Assembly: GCF_023559245.1 (NCBI RefSeq)
Contig: NZ_CP097462.1
Location: 1-64,000, forward strand
Length of the DNA stretch: 64,000 nucleotides
DNA from: Sphingomonas sp. KRR8
GTDB taxonomy: Bacteria > Pseudomonadota > Alphaproteobacteria > Sphingomonadales > Sphingomonadaceae
Reading direction: 5' to 3'
Shown here: piece after piece, positions 8,490-18,304 of the stretch
How positions within the stretch are numbered: position 1 is the stretch's first letter
Layout: the number at the start of each line of letters is the position of its first letter
Position numbers and translations under genes: made by a program
Notes under the pieces: model-generated
What the model was told of the DNA's origin: nothing
The model's input: only the letters and a program-made list of their open reading frames with translations
The model's database searches: none

Positions 8490-11258
8490 GTGACATCCAA
8501 CCTGAATCTGCGGCGCTTTGGCAGCGCGGCGAGCCCGCTGGCGCTTGGCGTCGCACTGGCGCTGGCCGCAAGCCCCGCCGCCGCGCAGGACGCGACGCCC
8601 ACCATCACCGGTGCCGCCAGCCAGGACACTGCCGGCGCTCCGCCGCCCGCCGATGAAGGCTCGGTCATCGTGGTTCGCGGCTTCCGCGCCGCCCTTCAGT
8701 CCGCCACCGCCAAGAAGAAGCGGTCCGAGACCGTCGTGGAATCCGTCAGCGCCGAGGACATCGGCAAGCTGCCCGACAACTCCATCGGTGAGTCGATCGC
8801 CCGCCTGCCGGGCCTCGCCGCCCAGCGCAGCAACGGCCGCGCCAACATCATCTCCATCCGCGGCTTTGGTCCGGACTTCTCGACCACCACCCTGAACGGG
8901 CGCGAGCAGACGACCACCAACGACAGCCGCGCCGTCGAATTTGACCAGTTCCCGTCGGAGATCCTCGCCGGCGTCGACGTCTACAAGACCGCGCAGGCCG
9001 ATCACACGGCCGGTGGCCTTGTCGGTTCGATCGACCTTCGCACCATCCGCCCGCTCGACTACCGCAAGCCGGTGATCGCGGTCGGCGCGCGCGGTACCTA
9101 TGTCGACCAGAAGGTCATCCCGACCGTCACCGACAAGGGCTATCGGGTCTATGGCACCTTCGTTGACCAGTTCGCCCAGGACCGTCTCGGCGTGGCGCTG
9201 TCGGCGGCCTACTCGGACGAGCCTTACCAAACCCACGACTGGAACGCCTGGGGGTATGGCGGTTACGGCGGCAACAACTATGGCATCAGCGGCGTCAAGA
9301 CCTGGTCGGAAGCCTCGCGGCTGAAGCGCCTTGGTCTTAACGGCACGGTGCAGGCCAAGTTCACCGACAACCTCACCCTGACCGTCGACGGCTTCTACTC
9401 GCACTTCAACGAGAAGCTCGACCAGAAGGGCTTCGAGATGCCGATCCTGTGCTGCGGATCGACCGTCACCAGCTTCCAGTCGACGCCGCTTGGCGGCGGC
9501 GCGGCGGGCGCCGGCGGCCTCGTCACCTCGGCGACCTGGACAGGCCGTCCGCTCATCGAGAACTACGCCACCGACAACAAGAACAACACCTATGCGCTGG
9601 CCGGCAACCTCAAGTGGGACAATTTCCACGGCACCCGCGCCTTCATCGACCTGAGCTGGTCGCGCACCGACCGTAATCAGGACCGGCTTGAGACTACCGC
9701 CGGTCTTGGCCGCAACCTGCCGACCACGGACCAGGCCGGCAACCCGCTACCCGTCTCCAGCTACGGCGGCACCTTCGGCTACACCGTCACCGACAATAAC
9801 GCCCTTCTGTTCACCAGCAGCTTCAACGGCGCTAACCCCGCGCTGGTGCTGACCGACGTGGAGGGGTGGTCCGGAAGCCCGATCCAGGCCGGCTACGACA
9901 AGATCCGCCGCAGCCGCGACGACCTCAAGGAAGCACGCGCTGAGGTCGAACAGGACATCGGCGGCTTCGTCCGGTCGATCAAGGTCGGCGTCGATCACAC
10001 CTATCGCAAGAAGAACCTGACGCAGCAGGAAGCGGTCTTGTCGCCGCCCAATGGCGCCAGCTCGATCGCTATCCCAAGCAACCTGCTGCTGACCCCGGTG
10101 CAGCTCGATCGCGGCTTTGGCCCGATCCTGTCCTACGATCCGCGCACGCTCGTGCCTGGCGGCATCCTGGTCTACAACGCCAACACTTTCGGCAACTCGC
10201 AGGCGTACAACATCAGCGAGAACGTCTGGTCGCCCTACGCCATGGCGAACTTCGACCATGACCTGGGCAACGGCAACACGCTGACCGGCAACCTGGGTGT
10301 TCAGGCGATCCACACCGGAATCACCTCGCAGGGCGCGATCAACCCGACCATCAAGAACAGCTTCTGGATGGTCCTGCCGAGCCTCAACCTAAACTTCCGT
10401 TCGGCCGATGGCTTGGTCGTGCGCTTCGCGGCGTCCGAGCAGATGATGCGTCCGCGCCTGCCTGACATGAACAACATCGTCGGTTTCAGCTACAATCCGG
10501 CCTACAACCCGCCGATCTACACCGGCGGCGGCGGCAACCCGCTGCTTCGCCCCTACAAGGCCGCTGCGGTTGACCTCTCGTTCGAGAAGTATTTCGCGAC
10601 CAAGGGCTATGTCGCCCTGCAGCTCTATTACAAGCACCTGATCGACTACATCGATCCGAGCGCCAACGTCACCAACTTCGACTATTCGGGCTTCCCCAAG
10701 CCGCCGGGTCTGGTGCCGAGCTCGCCGATCGGCGTGTTCAGCGGCCCGGTGAACACCAAGGGTGGTCACATCGCGGGTGCGGAGCTGGCGGCGACCTTGC
10801 CGTTCGACGTCTTCACCCCGGCGCTGGAAGGCTTCGGCATCACCGGCGGCCTTGGTTATTCCAAGACCAAGGCGATGAACGCAGCTGGGCAGGAGCAGGC
10901 CATTCCGGGCTACTCGAAGTGGGTCGGCAGCCTTACCGCTTTCTATGAGCGGTACGGCTTCAACCTCCGCGGCTCGATGCGTTATCGCTCGAGCTTCCTG
11001 GGCGACTTCTCGCTGTTCAGCGGTGGCCTCGATCGTCAGGCGGTGCTGGCGGAGACCGTCTATGACGCGCAGGTCGGCTATGACTTCCCGGCGAACTCGA
11101 GCCTGCACGGCCTTTCGCTCTATCTGCAGGGCCAGAACCTGACGGACGAGCGGCAGGCGACCCTGGCGCAAATCAACGGCCTTGCCGTTCCCAACGCCTG
11201 GCTCAAGTATCAGACCTACGGGCGCCGGTTCCTGGCCGGTTTCACGTACAAGTTCTGA
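8490..11258 (+). CDS. TonB-dependent outer-membrane receptor for maltodextrins (MalA/SusC-analogue type)
   Basis: Ligand-gated outer-membrane transporter powered by TonB-ExbBD, 922 residues. Signal peptide at residues 1-33 (ALALAASPAAAQ), then the TonB-box-like GSVIVVRGFRAAL (about 57-69), a plug domain (ETVVESVSAEDIGKLPDNSIGESIARLPGLAAQ, NIISIRGFGPDFSTTTLNGREQTT, EILAGVDVYKTAQADHTAGGLVGSIDLRT) and a beta-barrel ending in FLAGFTYKF, with the C-terminal Phe expected of an outer-membrane barrel. The subtype is the one seen in Caulobacter and sphingomonad carbohydrate loci. The GTG start is supported by GGAGG 9 nt upstream. An upstream LacI-type operator and downstream amylases point to starch or maltodextrin as ligand. 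A strong hairpin follows the stop codon. Confidence 0.93.
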   Translation: MTSNLNLRRFGSAASPLALGVALALAASPAAAQDATPTITGAASQDTAGAPPPADEGSVIVVRGFRAALQSATAKKKRSETVVESVSAEDIGKLPDNSIGESIARLPGLAAQRSNGRANIISIRGFGPDFSTTTLNGREQTTTNDSRAVEFDQFPSEILAGVDVYKTAQADHTAGGLVGSIDLRTIRPLDYRKPVIAVGARGTYVDQKVIPTVTDKGYRVYGTFVDQFAQDRLGVALSAAYSDEPYQTHDWNAWGYGGYGGNNYGISGVKTWSEASRLKRLGLNGTVQAKFTDNLTLTVDGFYSHFNEKLDQKGFEMPILCCGSTVTSFQSTPLGGGAAGAGGLVTSATWTGRPLIENYATDNKNNTYALAGNLKWDNFHGTRAFIDLSWSRTDRNQDRLETTAGLGRNLPTTDQAGNPLPVSSYGGTFGYTVTDNNALLFTSSFNGANPALVLTDVEGWSGSPIQAGYDKIRRSRDDLKEARAEVEQDIGGFVRSIKVGVDHTYRKKNLTQQEAVLSPPNGASSIAIPSNLLLTPVQLDRGFGPILSYDPRTLVPGGILVYNANTFGNSQAYNISENVWSPYAMANFDHDLGNGNTLTGNLGVQAIHTGITSQGAINPTIKNSFWMVLPSLNLNFRSADGLVVRFAASEQMMRPRLPDMNNIVGFSYNPAYNPPIYTGGGGNPLLRPYKAAAVDLSFEKYFATKGYVALQLYYKHLIDYIDPSANVTNFDYSGFPKPPGLVPSSPIGVFSGPVNTKGGHIAGAELAATLPFDVFTPALEGFGITGGLGYSKTKAMNAAGQEQAIPGYSKWVGSLTAFYERYGFNLRGSMRYRSSFLGDFSLFSGGLDRQAVLAETVYDAQVGYDFPANSSLHGLSLYLQGQNLTDERQATLAQINGLAVPNAWLKYQTYGRRFLAGFTYKF

Positions 11259-11266
11259 TGGCTAAG

Positions 11267-11302
11267 CGACGGTCCCGGCCTATCCTCGGGCCGGGACCGT
11301 CG
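11267..11302 (+). terminator. Strong intercistronic hairpin after the TonB-dependent receptor gene
   Basis: A perfect 14-bp stem (11267-11280 with 11289-11302) closing an 8-nt loop, 8 nt after the receptor stop codon and just before the GGAGG of the next gene. No T-run follows, so it is not a classical intrinsic terminator. Such structures between a highly expressed transport gene and downstream enzymes usually protect the upstream message from 3' exonucleases or attenuate read-through. It would allow a high receptor to enzyme ratio from one promoter. Confidence 0.75.
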
Positions 11303-11321
11303 AACGCTGGAGGACTTGCCG

Positions 11322-12830
11322 GTGCGTAAACCTGCCGAGATCGTGATTGCCGGCGGGGGAACGGCCGGCTGGATGGCGGCCGCGACCTTCGCGCGCTTCC
11401 TTGGTGACGCCTGCTCGATCACGCTGGTCGAATCCGACGCCATCGGTACGGTCGGGGTCGGCGAAGCCACCATTCCGCAGATCCACAATCTGTTGGTCGG
11501 CCTCGGTCTCGACCAGGCCGAGTTCGTTCGCGAAACCAACGCCTCCTTCAAGCTTGGGATCGAATTTGTCGGCTGGCGCGATCCGGCGCACAGCTACATT
11601 CATTCCTTCGGCTCCACCGGACGCGGCGTCGGCCTCATCCCCTTCCGACAGCTGTGGCTGCGCGGCAGGGCGCTTGGCCAAGTGGAGGACTTCGGCGCCT
11701 ACAGCGCCAACGTGCAGGCCGCGCGCTCTGGCGGCTTCTCGCTATCGCAGGCTAACGACCGGGCCGAACCGCTCCCCTACGCCTACCATTTCGACGCCAG
11801 CCTGCTGGCCAAGCTGCTCCGCCGCTACGCCGAGGAACGCGGCGTCACCCGTGTCGAAGGCAAGATCGAAGAGGTCGTCCGTAACGGCGAGACCGGCGAC
11901 ATCAATGCCCTCCGCATCAGCGACGAGCGGACCGTCCCGGGCGACCTGTTCATCGACTGCACCGGCTTCGTCAGCCTGCTGCTCGGCAAGTCGCTCGCGG
12001 TCGAGTTCGACGATTGGTCGCACTGGCTTCCCTGCGACAGCGCTCTGGCCGTGCCGTGCGAGAACGGCGCCACATTGCGTCCCTACACCCAGTCGATCGC
12101 GCGGCCTGCCGGCTGGCAATGGCGCATTCCGCTGCAGTCTCGTACCGGAAACGGCCACGTCTTCTGCTCCGCCTTCATGGGCCAGGACGACGCCGCCGAC
12201 CTCCTGCTCGCCAACCTCGAGGGCAAGGCGCTCGGCGACCCGCGCCCGATCCGCTTCACGACCGGGCACCGCCGCCAGCCATGGGCGCACAATTGTGTCG
12301 CGCTCGGCCTCTCCGCCGGCTTCATGGAGCCGCTGGAGTCCACCAGTATCCACCTCGTCCAGTCAGGCCTTGGCCGCCTGCTCAACCTGCTTCCGAACGA
12401 CTTTTCCGACCTTGCTACCCCGCGCGCCATGTTCAACCGCCTGACCAACGTCGAGTGGCAGCAGATCCGCGATTTCCTCGTCCTCCATTATGTCGCCAAC
12501 GGACGCCACGGAGAGCCCTTCTGGGATCACTGCCGAGCGATGGCCATCCCGGACTCGCTGGCCGAGAAGATCGCGCTGTTCCGCCAGTCCGGCCTGGTCA
12601 TGCGCGAAGCCGACGACCTCTTCCTTGACGACAGTTGGGGCCAGGTGATGCTGGGGCAGGGCATCGAACCGTCGGGCTGGTCCCCGCTCGCCGATAACGT
12701 GCCCGGCGAGGATATCGGCCCCTTTCTCGGCAGCATCGCCAAGTCGGCTCGGGTCAAGGCGCAAGCCCTTCCGCCGCACGGCGCTTTCATCAAGGCGATG
12801 CTCGGCACCACATCGGAGACGACCTCTTGA
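11322..12830 (+). CDS. Tryptophan-halogenase-like flavin-dependent protein (first copy)
   Basis: FADH2-dependent halogenase-fold protein of 502 residues. The dinucleotide-binding motif is AGGGTAGWMAA (residues about 10-20). Lys77 in FKLGIEF is at the place of the catalytic Lys of PrnA-type halogenases, GWQWRIP is the family Trp signature, and EPLESTSIHLV carries the partner Glu, so the halogenase core looks intact. The GTG at 11322 is chosen because GGAGG lies 8 nt upstream; the TTG at 11316 is too close to it. The stop overlaps the next start by 4 nt (TTGA). Homologues beside TonB-dependent receptors in Caulobacterales and sphingomonads have no agreed substrate. Nothing here resembles a tryptophan or secondary-metabolite pathway. 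Confidence 0.85.
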   Translation: MRKPAEIVIAGGGTAGWMAAATFARFLGDACSITLVESDAIGTVGVGEATIPQIHNLLVGLGLDQAEFVRETNASFKLGIEFVGWRDPAHSYIHSFGSTGRGVGLIPFRQLWLRGRALGQVEDFGAYSANVQAARSGGFSLSQANDRAEPLPYAYHFDASLLAKLLRRYAEERGVTRVEGKIEEVVRNGETGDINALRISDERTVPGDLFIDCTGFVSLLLGKSLAVEFDDWSHWLPCDSALAVPCENGATLRPYTQSIARPAGWQWRIPLQSRTGNGHVFCSAFMGQDDAADLLLANLEGKALGDPRPIRFTTGHRRQPWAHNCVALGLSAGFMEPLESTSIHLVQSGLGRLLNLLPNDFSDLATPRAMFNRLTNVEWQQIRDFLVLHYVANGRHGEPFWDHCRAMAIPDSLAEKIALFRQSGLVMREADDLFLDDSWGQVMLGQGIEPSGWSPLADNVPGEDIGPFLGSIAKSARVKAQALPPHGAFIKAMLGTTSETTS

Positions 12831-14647
12831 TCCTTCGCGCGCTTCTTGCCGCCGCCGCCGCTCTCCTCGCCACGGGTGTCCAGGCGGCACAGCCTGCCGC
12901 GCCCGCCGCCGCCGACTATCGCGCGCGGCTGCCGCAGGATGAGATCATCTATTTCCTGCTGCCCGACCGGTTCGACAACGCCGATCCGCGGAACGACCGT
13001 GGCGGGCTCAAGGGCGACCGCCTGCACACCGGCTTCGACCCGTCCGCCAAGGGCTTTTACGAAGGCGGGGACCTCAAGGGATTGATCCGGCGGCTCGACT
13101 ACATAAAGGGCATGGGCGTCACCGCCATCTGGGTCGGCCCGATCTTCCAGAACAAGCCAGTGCAGGGCGGTCCCGGCCAGGAGAGCGCGGGCTATCACGG
13201 TTACTGGATCACTGACTTCACCCGGGTCGACCCGCACCTCGGTACCAATCAGGACTTCGCCGAGCTGGTCGCCGCCGCTCACGCACGGGGCATGAAGGTC
13301 TACATGGACATCATCGCCAACCACACGGCGGACGTGATCCAGTTCAAGGAATGCCAGGGCAAGCAGGAATGCCCGTACCGAAGCGTCGCTGACTTTCCAT
13401 ACCAGCGCCGCGGCGGACCTTCCGGTGCCGCCATCAATTCCGGTTTCGCTGGCACAGAGGACGGCAGCGCCGCCAATTTTGCGCGCCTGACCGACCCCAA
13501 CTACGCCTACACGGTCGAAGTCCCCGCCGCCGAGAAGAACGTCAAGGTTCCGGCCTGGCTGAACGACCCCATCTACTATCACAATCGCGGCAATTCGACC
13601 TTCACCGGCGAGTCCTCGCGGCTTGGCGATTTCGTCGGGCTCGACGACCTGATGACCGAGCACCCGCGCGTGGTCGCCGGGTTCATCGACATCTATGGCG
13701 CGTGGATCGACCGCTATGACATCGACGGGTTCCGCATCGACACCGCCCGCCATGTGAATCCGGAGTTCTGGCGGCAGTTCGTGCCGGCCATGATTGCCCG
13801 CGCGAAGGCCCGTGGCATTCCCAACTTTCACATCTTCGGCGAAGTGGCCGACGACCGTGGCGAGCCCGGGCGCCTCGCCCGCTACACCCGCGACGACAAG
13901 CTCCCCGCCGTGCTCGATTTCGCATTCGGGGTGACAGCGGTGAAGACCCTCTCCGGAGCCGCCGGGACCGAGGCCTGGCGCGACTTCTTCGCGGAAGACA
14001 TCCTCTACGACGGCGGCCCCGTCAGCGCGCAGCAATTGCCGACCTTCATCGGCAATCACGATGCCGGCCGCTTCGCCATGTTCATCAAGCGCGCCCTGCC
14101 GCAGGCAAGCGACGCCGAGCTGCTCAAGCGCGTGATGCTGGGCCACGTCCTGATGCTCACCGCCCGCGGCGTTCCGACCATCTACTACGGCGATGAACAG
14201 GGCTTTGTCGGCAAGGGCGGCGACCAGGACTCACGCCAGCCGCTGTTCGCCTCCAAGGTCGCGACCTACAATGAGGACAAGCTGCTCGGCTCGAACCGCA
14301 GCACCGCACAGGAGAACTTCCTGCCGGATCACCCGCTCTATCGCCTGATCGCGCAGCTCAGCGCCATCCGCACCTCGGAGCCGGCGCTGCGCCGGGGCGT
14401 CACCGTCGTTCGCGCGACCGAGGACAAGCCCGGCCTGCTCGCTTTCTCGCGCGTGGCGGGCAACGACGAGGTGCTCGTCCTCGTCAACACTGCGAACCAG
14501 CCGATCACCCGGAATGTCGCGCTTGATACCGCCACGCGCGGCTTCACTAAGCTCGCCGGCGAGTGCCCCGCTGCCGTCCAGGCGCCGGGCAGCGCGCGCA
14601 TCACCCTGCCGGCGCTCGGCTTTGCGATCTGCCATGCGAACCGCTGA
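12827..14647 (+). CDS. Secreted GH13 alpha-amylase / cyclomaltodextrinase-like enzyme
   Basis: Hydrolyses alpha-1,4-glucans, probably in the periplasm or at the outer membrane. Signal peptide MILRALLAAAAALLATGVQA (1-20), then a GH13 barrel. Region I is DIIANH (161-166), the nucleophile Asp305 is in GFRIDTARHV, the acid/base Glu339 is in FHIFGEV, and His411-Asp412 are in FIGNHD. A C-terminal beta domain ends in LPALGFAICHANR. 606 residues. The TTG start overlaps the upstream stop (TTGA) and has GGAG 8 nt upstream. GH13 enzymes of this layout act on starch, pullulan or cyclodextrins; which of these cannot be told from sequence alone. Confidence 0.9.
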   Translation: MILRALLAAAAALLATGVQAAQPAAPAAADYRARLPQDEIIYFLLPDRFDNADPRNDRGGLKGDRLHTGFDPSAKGFYEGGDLKGLIRRLDYIKGMGVTAIWVGPIFQNKPVQGGPGQESAGYHGYWITDFTRVDPHLGTNQDFAELVAAAHARGMKVYMDIIANHTADVIQFKECQGKQECPYRSVADFPYQRRGGPSGAAINSGFAGTEDGSAANFARLTDPNYAYTVEVPAAEKNVKVPAWLNDPIYYHNRGNSTFTGESSRLGDFVGLDDLMTEHPRVVAGFIDIYGAWIDRYDIDGFRIDTARHVNPEFWRQFVPAMIARAKARGIPNFHIFGEVADDRGEPGRLARYTRDDKLPAVLDFAFGVTAVKTLSGAAGTEAWRDFFAEDILYDGGPVSAQQLPTFIGNHDAGRFAMFIKRALPQASDAELLKRVMLGHVLMLTARGVPTIYYGDEQGFVGKGGDQDSRQPLFASKVATYNEDKLLGSNRSTAQENFLPDHPLYRLIAQLSAIRTSEPALRRGVTVVRATEDKPGLLAFSRVAGNDEVLVLVNTANQPITRNVALDTATRGFTKLAGECPAAVQAPGSARITLPALGFAICHANR

Positions 14648-16253
14648 CCTCGCCGCGCCCAAGGTGGCGACAAAGGCTGCCGAGCCTTGGTGGAAGGGCG
14701 CGTCCATCTATCAGATCTACCCGCGCAGCTTCGCCGATACGAACGGCGACGGGGTAGGGGACTTGAAGGGCATCACCGCCCACCTCGACCATGTCGCCAG
14801 CCTCGGCGTCGACTGCATCTGGATTTCGCCCTTCTTCACCTCGCCGATGAAGGACTATGGCTATGACGTCGCCGATTACCGCGCCGTCGATCCGCTGTTC
14901 GGAAGTCTCGCCGACTTCGACGCACTGCTTGCCCGGGCGCACCAGCTGGGCCTGAAGGTCATCATCGACCAGGTCTATTCGCACAGCAGCGACGAGCATC
15001 CCTGGTTCCGGGAAAGCCGCTCCAGCCGCACCAATCCCAAGGCCGACTGGTACGTCTGGGCCGATGCCAAGGCCGATGGCTCGCCCCCCAACAACTGGCA
15101 GTCGGTGTTCGGCGGACCATCGTGGACCTGGGATGCTCGTCGCGAGCAATATTATCACCACAGCTTCCTCAAGGAGCAGCCGCAGCTCAATTGCCACCTG
15201 CCGGAGGTTCAGCAGGCGTTGCTGGACGTCACCCGCTTCTGGCTCGACCGCGGCGTCGACGGCTTCCGCTTCGACGCGATCAACTTCGCGATGCACGACC
15301 CGGCGCTCACCGATAATCCGCCGGTTCCCAATCCGGCCAAGCGCACTCGTCCGTTCGATTTCCAGCAGCACATCCACAACCAGTCGCACCCGGCGCTGAT
15401 CGGCTTCATCGAGCGGCTGCGCGACCTGATCGACAGCTATGGCGACCGCTTCGCCCTGGCGGAGGTTGGCGGCGAGCGCGCCGCGGCGGAGATGCACGAA
15501 TATACCGTCGGCGATGACCGGCTGCACAGTGCCTACGGGTTCGACTTCCTCTACGCCCCCGCGCTCACTCCCGGCCTCGTCGCCGCCACGGCCGCCGCCT
15601 GGCCGGCCGCGCCCGACACGGGCTGGCCCAGCTGGGCCTTCGAGAACCACGACGCGCCTCGCGCCGTGTCGCGCTGGGTCGCACCCGACCACCGCGACCA
15701 GTTCACGCGGCTGAAGATGCTGCTGCTCGCCTCCCTGCGCGGCACCATCATCCTCTACCAGGGGGAGGAGCTTGGCCTGACCCAGGTCGACGTCCCGTTT
15801 GAGCGGCTGCGCGATCCCGAAGCGATCGCCAACTGGCCGCAGACACTCAGCCGGGACGGCGCGCGCACGCCCATGCCGTGGCGGGCCGAAGCGAATGACG
15901 CGAATGGCTTCTCGACTGGCGAGCCCTGGCTTCCGCTCGGTCCCGACCATGCCGGGCTTGCGGTTGACCGGCAGAACGGCGATCCCGCCAGCATGCTCGC
16001 CTTCACCCGCAGTGTTCTCGCGCTCCGCAACGGTTCGCCCGCGCTGCGCTGGGGTGAGTTCGTGCCCATCACCGCCGACGATCGAACCTTGTGTTTCGAG
16101 CGGGTCCACGACGGCCAGCGTCTCCGCTGCACCTTCAACCTGTCGCCGGACGAGGTCCCGCTCCGCCGCCACGATGGCGCGATGATCGAAACCGGCCCGG
16201 TGCTGGCCGACGCGCTCGGCCCATACGCCGCCCTGATCGAGGAAATCCGATGA
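14634..16253 (+). CDS. GH13 alpha-glucosidase (oligo-1,6-glucosidase/alpha-glucosidase family)
   Basis: Exo-acting retaining glucosidase releasing glucose from maltose or isomalto-oligosaccharides. 539 residues with WWKGASIYQIYPRSFADTNGDGVGDLKGI (about 19-47), nucleophile Asp214 in GVDGFRFDAINF, acid/base Glu277 in FALAEVGGE, and His339-Asp340 in FENHDAPRAVSRW. No signal peptide, so a cytoplasmic enzyme acting on imported disaccharide is likely. That fits the SLC45-like transporter at 4329. Start ATG 14634 overlaps the amylase stop by 14 nt; upstream in-frame codons lie inside the amylase gene. Val rather than Thr after region II cannot be judged here, so alpha-1,4 versus alpha-1,6 preference is open. 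Confidence 0.9.
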   Translation: MRTADLAAPKVATKAAEPWWKGASIYQIYPRSFADTNGDGVGDLKGITAHLDHVASLGVDCIWISPFFTSPMKDYGYDVADYRAVDPLFGSLADFDALLARAHQLGLKVIIDQVYSHSSDEHPWFRESRSSRTNPKADWYVWADAKADGSPPNNWQSVFGGPSWTWDARREQYYHHSFLKEQPQLNCHLPEVQQALLDVTRFWLDRGVDGFRFDAINFAMHDPALTDNPPVPNPAKRTRPFDFQQHIHNQSHPALIGFIERLRDLIDSYGDRFALAEVGGERAAAEMHEYTVGDDRLHSAYGFDFLYAPALTPGLVAATAAAWPAAPDTGWPSWAFENHDAPRAVSRWVAPDHRDQFTRLKMLLLASLRGTIILYQGEELGLTQVDVPFERLRDPEAIANWPQTLSRDGARTPMPWRAEANDANGFSTGEPWLPLGPDHAGLAVDRQNGDPASMLAFTRSVLALRNGSPALRWGEFVPITADDRTLCFERVHDGQRLRCTFNLSPDEVPLRRHDGAMIETGPVLADALGPYAALIEEIR

Positions 16254-18304
16254 AGTCTTGGCTGGCGCTGGTTGCGCTCCTGTTCGCCGTTCCCGCTGCC
16301 GCGCAAGTTGCGCAGGATCACGTCGTGAACGCCTCCGTTGCCGAGGCAAGCTCGCCCGACGGCCGCATCAAGCTCCAGCTGGTGCTCAACGGCGAAGGCC
16401 GGATCGGATACCAGGTCACCCGCGGCGACCAGCCGGTGATCACCGAAAGTCACCTCGGTTTCCTCGTCGCTGACGCGCCGCAGATGCTGCGCAACTTCAC
16501 CTTCGTCTCCGCCGAAAAGGGCAGCAAGGACGAGAGCTGGCAGCAGCCGTGGGGCGAATGGCGCACCGTCCGCGACCATCACAACGAACTGGCCGCCACC
16601 TTCCAGGAGAAGGACAAGCTCCGCCGCCTCCTCCGCGTCCGTGTTCGCCTGTTCAACGACGCGGTTGCCTTCCGCTATGAGCTGCCGAGCCAGCCCAATC
16701 TCAAGACCGCGCGTATCACCGAAGAGCTGACCCAGTTCCACATCGCCGAACCGGGCGATGCCTGGTGGTCCCCGGCGTTTGAAAGCAACCGCGAGGAACA
16801 GCTCTACAACCACACGCCCATCGACGGCATCGGTCAGGCGCAGACGCCCTTCACCATGGTGACGAAGAGCGGCCTTCACCTCGCCATCCACGAAGCGGCG
16901 CTGATCGACTATGCGGGAATGAACATTGGCCGGGTTCAGGGCCGGCAGCTCAAGGCGATGCTCACCCCCTCGTCGAGCGGCCCCGCCGTGGTCCGCGACA
17001 CGCCGTTCGAGACTCCGTGGCGGGTAATCCTGATCACCGCCGACGCGCCCTCGCTCTACGCCGCCAATGCCGAATTCCTGAACCTGAACGAGCCCAATAA
17101 GCTGGGCGACGTCAGCTGGGTCAAACCCCGCAAGTACATGGGCATCTGGTGGGGGATGCATGTTGATCACCAGACCTGGGCTACCGGCCCCAAGCATGGC
17201 GCAACCACGGCCTACGCCAAGAAGATGATCGACGTTGCCGCGGCCAACGGCTTCACCGGCCTGCTGGTCGAAGGCTGGAACGAGGGCTGGGATGGCGACT
17301 GGTTCGCCACCGGCGGCGACTTCCGCTTCGCCGAGCCGACCGCCGACTTCGATATTGCAGAGGTCAGCCGCTACGGTCTCGCCAAGGGCGTTCACCTCAT
17401 CGGCCATCACGAAACCAGTGCCAACATCGCCAATTACGAGGCGCAGCTTCCCGCCGCCCTCGACTTCGCCAAGCGTTATGGCGAGGATACGGTGAAGACC
17501 GGCTATGTCGCGGACGCCGGCGGCGTTCAGGCGCGGCTGCCCGATGGGCGGATCAGCTTCGAATGGCACGAAGGCCAGATCATGAGCCGCCATCACCTGC
17601 TGGTCGTCACCGAAGCCGCCAAGCGCCACATCGCCATCGACGCGCATGAGCCGATCAAGGACACGGGCCTTCGCCGGACCTACCCCAATTGGGTCAGTCG
17701 CGAAGGCCAGCGCGGGATGGAATATAACGCCTGGGGGGTGCCCAAGAACCCGCCCAGCTACGACACGGCGATGATCTTCACCCGCATGCTCGGCGGGCCG
17801 TTCGATTTCACGCCAGGCATCCTCAGCCTCAAGGGCAAGGGCGACACCGCCATTCCATCCACGCTCGCCCGCCAGCTGGCTTATTATGTGGTGATCGCCT
17901 CGCCCGTTCAGATGGCCGCCGACCTGCCAGAGAATTACCAGGCCAACCCCGGCCCCTTCCAGTTCATCAAGGACGTGGCGGTCGACTGGGACGACACCCG
18001 CATGATCGATGGCAAGGTCGGCGAATATGCCGTCTTCGCGCGGAAAGAGCGGGGCCAGCCGACTTGGTTCATGGGCGGCATCACCGACGAGACGGAGCGT
18101 CGCCTCACCCTTCCGCTCTCCTTCCTCGAGGCGGGCAAGAAGTATCGCGCCGAGATCTATCGCGACGGCGATGCCGCCGACTTCCGCACCAATCCAAGGG
18201 AAATCGTCATCGAACGCCGCACCGTCACCGCCGCCGACACCATGCCGATCCGTATCGCTCCGGGCGGCGGCTTCGCGATCCGCTTCGTGAGGCTCGGCCG
18301 ATGA
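16250..18304 (+). CDS. Secreted GH97 alpha-glucosidase (SusB-like)
   Basis: Periplasmic exo-enzyme that trims maltodextrin ends to glucose. Signal peptide MKSWLALVALLFAVPAAA (1-18), an N-terminal beta-sandwich, a (beta/alpha)8 barrel with LLVEGWNEGWDGDWFATGGDF (about 338-358) and HHETSANIANYE (386-397), and a C-terminal beta domain. Glu467 (AHEPIKDTGLRRTYPN) and Glu491 (RGMEYNAW) are 24 residues apart, as are the calcium-linked base and acid residues of characterised inverting GH97 enzymes; Glu397 fits the second base. An inverting alpha-glucoside hydrolase is therefore favoured over the retaining GH97 galactosidase branch. 684 residues. The start overlaps the upstream stop (ATGA). Confidence 0.92.
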   Translation: MKSWLALVALLFAVPAAAQVAQDHVVNASVAEASSPDGRIKLQLVLNGEGRIGYQVTRGDQPVITESHLGFLVADAPQMLRNFTFVSAEKGSKDESWQQPWGEWRTVRDHHNELAATFQEKDKLRRLLRVRVRLFNDAVAFRYELPSQPNLKTARITEELTQFHIAEPGDAWWSPAFESNREEQLYNHTPIDGIGQAQTPFTMVTKSGLHLAIHEAALIDYAGMNIGRVQGRQLKAMLTPSSSGPAVVRDTPFETPWRVILITADAPSLYAANAEFLNLNEPNKLGDVSWVKPRKYMGIWWGMHVDHQTWATGPKHGATTAYAKKMIDVAAANGFTGLLVEGWNEGWDGDWFATGGDFRFAEPTADFDIAEVSRYGLAKGVHLIGHHETSANIANYEAQLPAALDFAKRYGEDTVKTGYVADAGGVQARLPDGRISFEWHEGQIMSRHHLLVVTEAAKRHIAIDAHEPIKDTGLRRTYPNWVSREGQRGMEYNAWGVPKNPPSYDTAMIFTRMLGGPFDFTPGILSLKGKGDTAIPSTLARQLAYYVVIASPVQMAADLPENYQANPGPFQFIKDVAVDWDDTRMIDGKVGEYAVFARKERGQPTWFMGGITDETERRLTLPLSFLEAGKKYRAEIYRDGDAADFRTNPREIVIERRTVTAADTMPIRIAPGGGFAIRFVRLGR

